Of a DNA stretch of 64,000 nt, positions 61,676 to 64,000 are shown piece after piece. Position 1 is the first letter of the stretch; each line of letters starts with the position of its first letter. The notes under the pieces were generated by a model. The model was given only the letters and a program-made list of their open reading frames with translations. It ran no database searches and had not been told where the DNA came from. Where the stretch lies: NCBI RefSeq assembly GCF_030818575.1, contig NZ_JAUTAL010000001.1, positions 3,782,001 through 3,846,000 on the forward strand, given 5' to 3'. Source of the DNA: Chryseobacterium camelliae. GTDB lineage: Bacteria; Bacteroidota; Bacteroidia; Flavobacteriales; Weeksellaceae. The translations under genes were made by a program, and so were the position numbers.

Positions 61676-63505
61676 ATGTTTAACATCGAAACGTTAAGGT
61701 CAAAATCCGTAACGGAGTTGACTAAAATCTTAAAGGATTTGGGCGTTAAAGTAGCAAGAAACAGCAATGAAAATGATAAAATATTTGCTATTCTTGACTA
61801 TCAGGCTTCCAATCCAAAGGTAGCCAAAGATTATTTCAATGCTACGGAAGCTCCTTCAAACACTGAAGAAAAACCAGCGGAGAAAACCGAAAAGGCCCCT
61901 GCCAGAAAGACCACTGCGAAGAAGACGGCAACCAAATCCAAACCGGAAGCTAAAACAGCCGCCAAACAAGATAAAGAAAAAACGGAGGATACAGCACCTG
62001 TTTCTGAAGAACCCAAACAGGAAGAACCTAAAGCGGAACCTGCTGAGCCCATTGCAGAAGAACCTGCGGCAACGGCAGCAAGAAAAAAAAGAAAAAGGGT
62101 CTCCACAGCGAATACCAACGCAGAACCTTCACAGGAAAGACCGGAAACTCCTAAAACTACAGAATCCCAGGAGTCTGTTCCAGCAGAAGAAAAGCCTCAG
62201 AATCCTCAAGCTCAGGCTCGTCCGCAGAAAGGACAACACAATAATCAACACAATAACGGAAATCAGAACCGGAACCAAAATCCTAACCATAACCAGCATC
62301 AGAACCAAAATCAGAATAAGCAGCAACAGCAGCAGCATTCTGAAAGAAGTGAAGAACAACCACACCAGGAACAGAAAAAAGAATTCAGTTTCGATGGAAT
62401 GGTAAGCATAGAAGGTGTTCTGGAAATCCTTCCTGACAACTACGGATTCCTGCGTTCATCAGATTTCAGCTACATTTCTTCTCCGGATGATGTGTATGTT
62501 TCTACTGCTCAGATCAGGAATTACGGATTAAAGACAGGAGATACGGTAAGAGGAATCGTAAGGTTGCCAAAAGAAGGGGAGAAATATTTTTCCCTGCTAA
62601 GGCCTACAGAAGTTAACGGACGGGATCTGGCATTCATCAAGGACCGCGTTGCCTTTGAATACCTCACGCCGCTTTTCCCGGAAGAAAAATTTAATCTGGC
62701 AGGAAATAATTCCACCATGTCCACAAGAATTGTGGATTTAATTGCCCCTATCGGAAAAGGGCAGCGGGCAATGATCGTTGCACAGCCGAAAACAGGTAAA
62801 ACCATGTTGCTGAAAGATATCGCTAATTCTATAGCAGCCAACCATCCTGAAGTATACATGATGGTCCTTCTGATCGATGAACGTCCGGAAGAGGTAACTG
62901 ATATGGAGAGAAGCGTTAATGCTGAAGTGATTGCATCTACCTTTGATGAAGCGGCTGAAAAGCATGTGAAGGTAGCCAATCTCGTTCTGGCAAAGGCACA
63001 GAGAATGGTAGAATGCGGACATGATGTGGTAATTTTGCTGGATTCCATTACCAGGCTGGCAAGAGCATACAATACGGTTACGCCTGCATCCGGAAAGGTA
63101 CTTTCAGGAGGGGTGGACGCCAATGCACTTCACAAACCGAAAAGGTTCTTCGGGGCCGCAAGGAAGATTGAAGGAGGAGGATCTCTAACGATTATTGCAA
63201 CGGCCCTTATCGACACCGGTTCCAAAATGGATGAAGTGATCTTTGAAGAATTCAAAGGAACAGGGAATATGGAACTTCAGCTGGACAGGAAAATTGCCAA
63301 CAGAAGAATTTACCCTGCCATTGACCTGGTGGCTTCCAGTACCCGTAGAGACGATCTGCTGCTGGATGAAACCACTTCCCAAAGAATGTGGATTCTCAGA
63401 AAATACCTGTCTGAAATGAATCCGGTGGAAGCGATGGAGTTTGTCAGCAAAAATATCAGAGGAACATTGAATAATGAAGAGTTCCTGATGTCCATGAACA
63501 AGTAA
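61676..63505 (+). CDS. rho: transcription termination factor Rho with large charged insertion
   Basis: The 609-residue protein is about 190 residues longer than E. coli Rho (419). An N-terminal Rho_N-like helix unit (LRSKSVTELTKILKDLGVK) is followed by some 190 residues (about 45-235) of low complexity: Lys/Glu/Ala/Pro first, then Gln/Asn/His-rich. The RNA-binding CSD starts at FDGMVSIEGVLEILPDNYGF. ATPase motifs: Walker A PKTGKT near residue 370, RPEEVTDMERSV near 408 and Walker B VILLDSITRLARAYN near 455. It has its own promoter and a strong terminator. Confidence 0.96.
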   Translation: MFNIETLRSKSVTELTKILKDLGVKVARNSNENDKIFAILDYQASNPKVAKDYFNATEAPSNTEEKPAEKTEKAPARKTTAKKTATKSKPEAKTAAKQDKEKTEDTAPVSEEPKQEEPKAEPAEPIAEEPAATAARKKRKRVSTANTNAEPSQERPETPKTTESQESVPAEEKPQNPQAQARPQKGQHNNQHNNGNQNRNQNPNHNQHQNQNQNKQQQQQHSERSEEQPHQEQKKEFSFDGMVSIEGVLEILPDNYGFLRSSDFSYISSPDDVYVSTAQIRNYGLKTGDTVRGIVRLPKEGEKYFSLLRPTEVNGRDLAFIKDRVAFEYLTPLFPEEKFNLAGNNSTMSTRIVDLIAPIGKGQRAMIVAQPKTGKTMLLKDIANSIAANHPEVYMMVLLIDERPEEVTDMERSVNAEVIASTFDEAAEKHVKVANLVLAKAQRMVECGHDVVILLDSITRLARAYNTVTPASGKVLSGGVDANALHKPKRFFGAARKIEGGGSLTIIATALIDTGSKMDEVIFEEFKGTGNMELQLDRKIANRRIYPAIDLVASSTRRDDLLLDETTSQRMWILRKYLSEMNPVEAMEFVSKNIRGTLNNEEFLMSMNK

Positions 63506-63527
63506 ATTATCAGTTTATATAATTGAG

Positions 63528-63555
63528 AAGCGCAGGCCCTGAAAGGCCTGCGCTT
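63528..63555 (+). terminator. intrinsic terminator of rho
   Basis: AAGCGCAGGCC and GGCCTGCGCTT pair perfectly around six bases, then TTT. It lies 22 bases after the stop. Confidence 0.85.
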
Positions 63556-63626
63556 TTTCATTTCACACCAAAGAATTTTCCACTCAAATTTTCAATGTTA
63601 AAGATTTATTAAAGTAATTTCATTTT

Positions 63627-63657
63627 TTGATATTCGGGCAATAAATGGTTAAATTTG
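63627..63657 (+). promoter_or_regulatory. superoxide dismutase promoter
   Basis: TTG at 63627-63629, 20 bp, TAAATTTG at 63650-63657; the ATG is at 63683. Confidence 0.65.
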
Positions 63658-63682
63658 AGTAATAACATTAAAAATTAAAATT

Positions 63683-64000
63683 ATGTCATTTCAATTACCA
63701 TCACTAGGATACGCTTATGACGCATTGGAACCAACAATAGATGCGAAAACTATGGAAATCCACCATACAAAACACCATCAGGCATATATTGATAATCTGA
63801 ATAAAGCTATCGAAGGCACAGATCTGGAAGGAAAGACCATTGAAGAAATCTGCAAGACCGGAACAGATAAGCCAGCAGTAAGAAATAATGGCGGAGGACA
63901 TTTTAACCATACCCTTTTCTGGCAAATCCTGACTCCGGGAGGAAGCAAGGAGCCTGTAGGAAATGTAAAATCAGCTATTGAAGCTTACGGAGGTTTTGAA
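63683..64000 (+). CDS. superoxide dismutase (Fe/Mn family), C-terminus outside window
   Basis: 106 codons are visible before the window ends. The protein begins MSFQLPSLGYAYDALEPTID, with the first metal ligand His27 or His28 in MEIHHTKHHQAYI and the second in NNGGGHFNHTLFW near residue 76. The pattern GGGHFNHTLFW favours a Fe/Mn cambialistic form common in Bacteroidota; the metal cannot be decided from this part. Superoxide dismutase turns superoxide into peroxide and oxygen. There is no signal peptide, so it is cytoplasmic. Confidence 0.95.
   Translation, partial: MSFQLPSLGYAYDALEPTIDAKTMEIHHTKHHQAYIDNLNKAIEGTDLEGKTIEEICKTGTDKPAVRNNGGGHFNHTLFWQILTPGGSKEPVGNVKSAIEAYGGFE

Noticed and set aside
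61839..62405. 188-codon frame inside rho (frame 2) and long minus-strand frames there
   Set aside because: They are shadows of the low-complexity Lys/Gln-rich part of rho.

Overview
The window looks like the chromosome of a flavobacterium in the Weeksellaceae, probably Chryseobacterium or a close relative. Three kinds of evidence support this. Promoters follow the Bacteroidota -7 consensus TAnnTTTG rather than a TATAAT box. Several lineage-typical families occur (DUF4271, DUF4296, DUF4293). Secreted-enzyme signatures include a PNGase F-like glycosidase with a C-terminal region of the type IX secretion kind. No rRNA, tRNA, CRISPR array or transposase was recognised.

Region 1 (1-13.6 kb, all minus strand) is the accessory and most unusual part. 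It encodes a giant protein with a coiled coil (open at the left edge), a 1678-residue tail-fibre-like protein with four pyocin-knob-like modules, a 55-residue acidic protein, a three-gene operon (a DUF2589 protein, a DUF2589-partner-like protein and an unknown protein), a patatin-like phospholipase and an M15 peptidoglycan peptidase. Six promoters in this stretch share one architecture: a 16-bp element close to CGTCAAGTTTTGTCGC, exactly 10 bp, then a TAnnTTTG box. A degenerate seventh copy precedes the tail-fibre gene. The two giant genes also share a leader that encodes short peptides beginning M-[L/M]-D-S-x-N-Y. No capsid, terminase, sheath, tube or baseplate gene lies inside the window, so this is either one flank of a tail-like particle locus or an uncharacterised co-regulated system.

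Region 2 (14-19.4 kb) has three tandem secreted proteins with C1q-like C-termini, a membrane-anchored TPR/AraC-type regulator converging on them with no intergenic base, and a serine hydrolase. Region 3 (19.5-28.4 kb) is mostly housekeeping: glycyl-tRNA synthetase, an esterase, TruC-like pseudouridine synthase, dihydroorotate dehydrogenase, a lipoprotein, a DUF445 protein, MsrB and an L,D-transpeptidase-like protein. A GC-rich repeat-like segment lies at 21.25-21.4 kb.

Region 4 (28.4-33 kb) is a two-component system divergent from a porin/Dabb/cupin-like operon, with three phased TTTCTAA repeats in between. Region 5 (33-36.9 kb) carries a TetR-thioesterase-FabF operon with a clear TetR-type operator, an OsmC protein and an AraC regulator. 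Region 6 (37-43.2 kb) is a probable metal-related group: a TonB receptor fused to two HMA-like domains, a Cys/His-rich membrane protein and a lipoprotein with three NPPHG repeats, followed by an RprXY-like two-component system. Region 7 (43.5-64 kb) is core metabolism and envelope: oligopeptidase, HemD, a dolichol-phosphate-mannose-synthase-like glycosyltransferase, Tgt, an LptF/G permease, BirA, RsfS, FtsH, an LUD protein, CdsA, Psd, the PNGase F homologue, an MsbA-like ABC transporter, an M28 peptidase, Rho and a superoxide dismutase (open at the right edge). Two genes here appear interrupted by single-base homopolymer changes: the DUF4296 lipoprotein at 48.49 kb and the ABC transporter at 58.49 kb.
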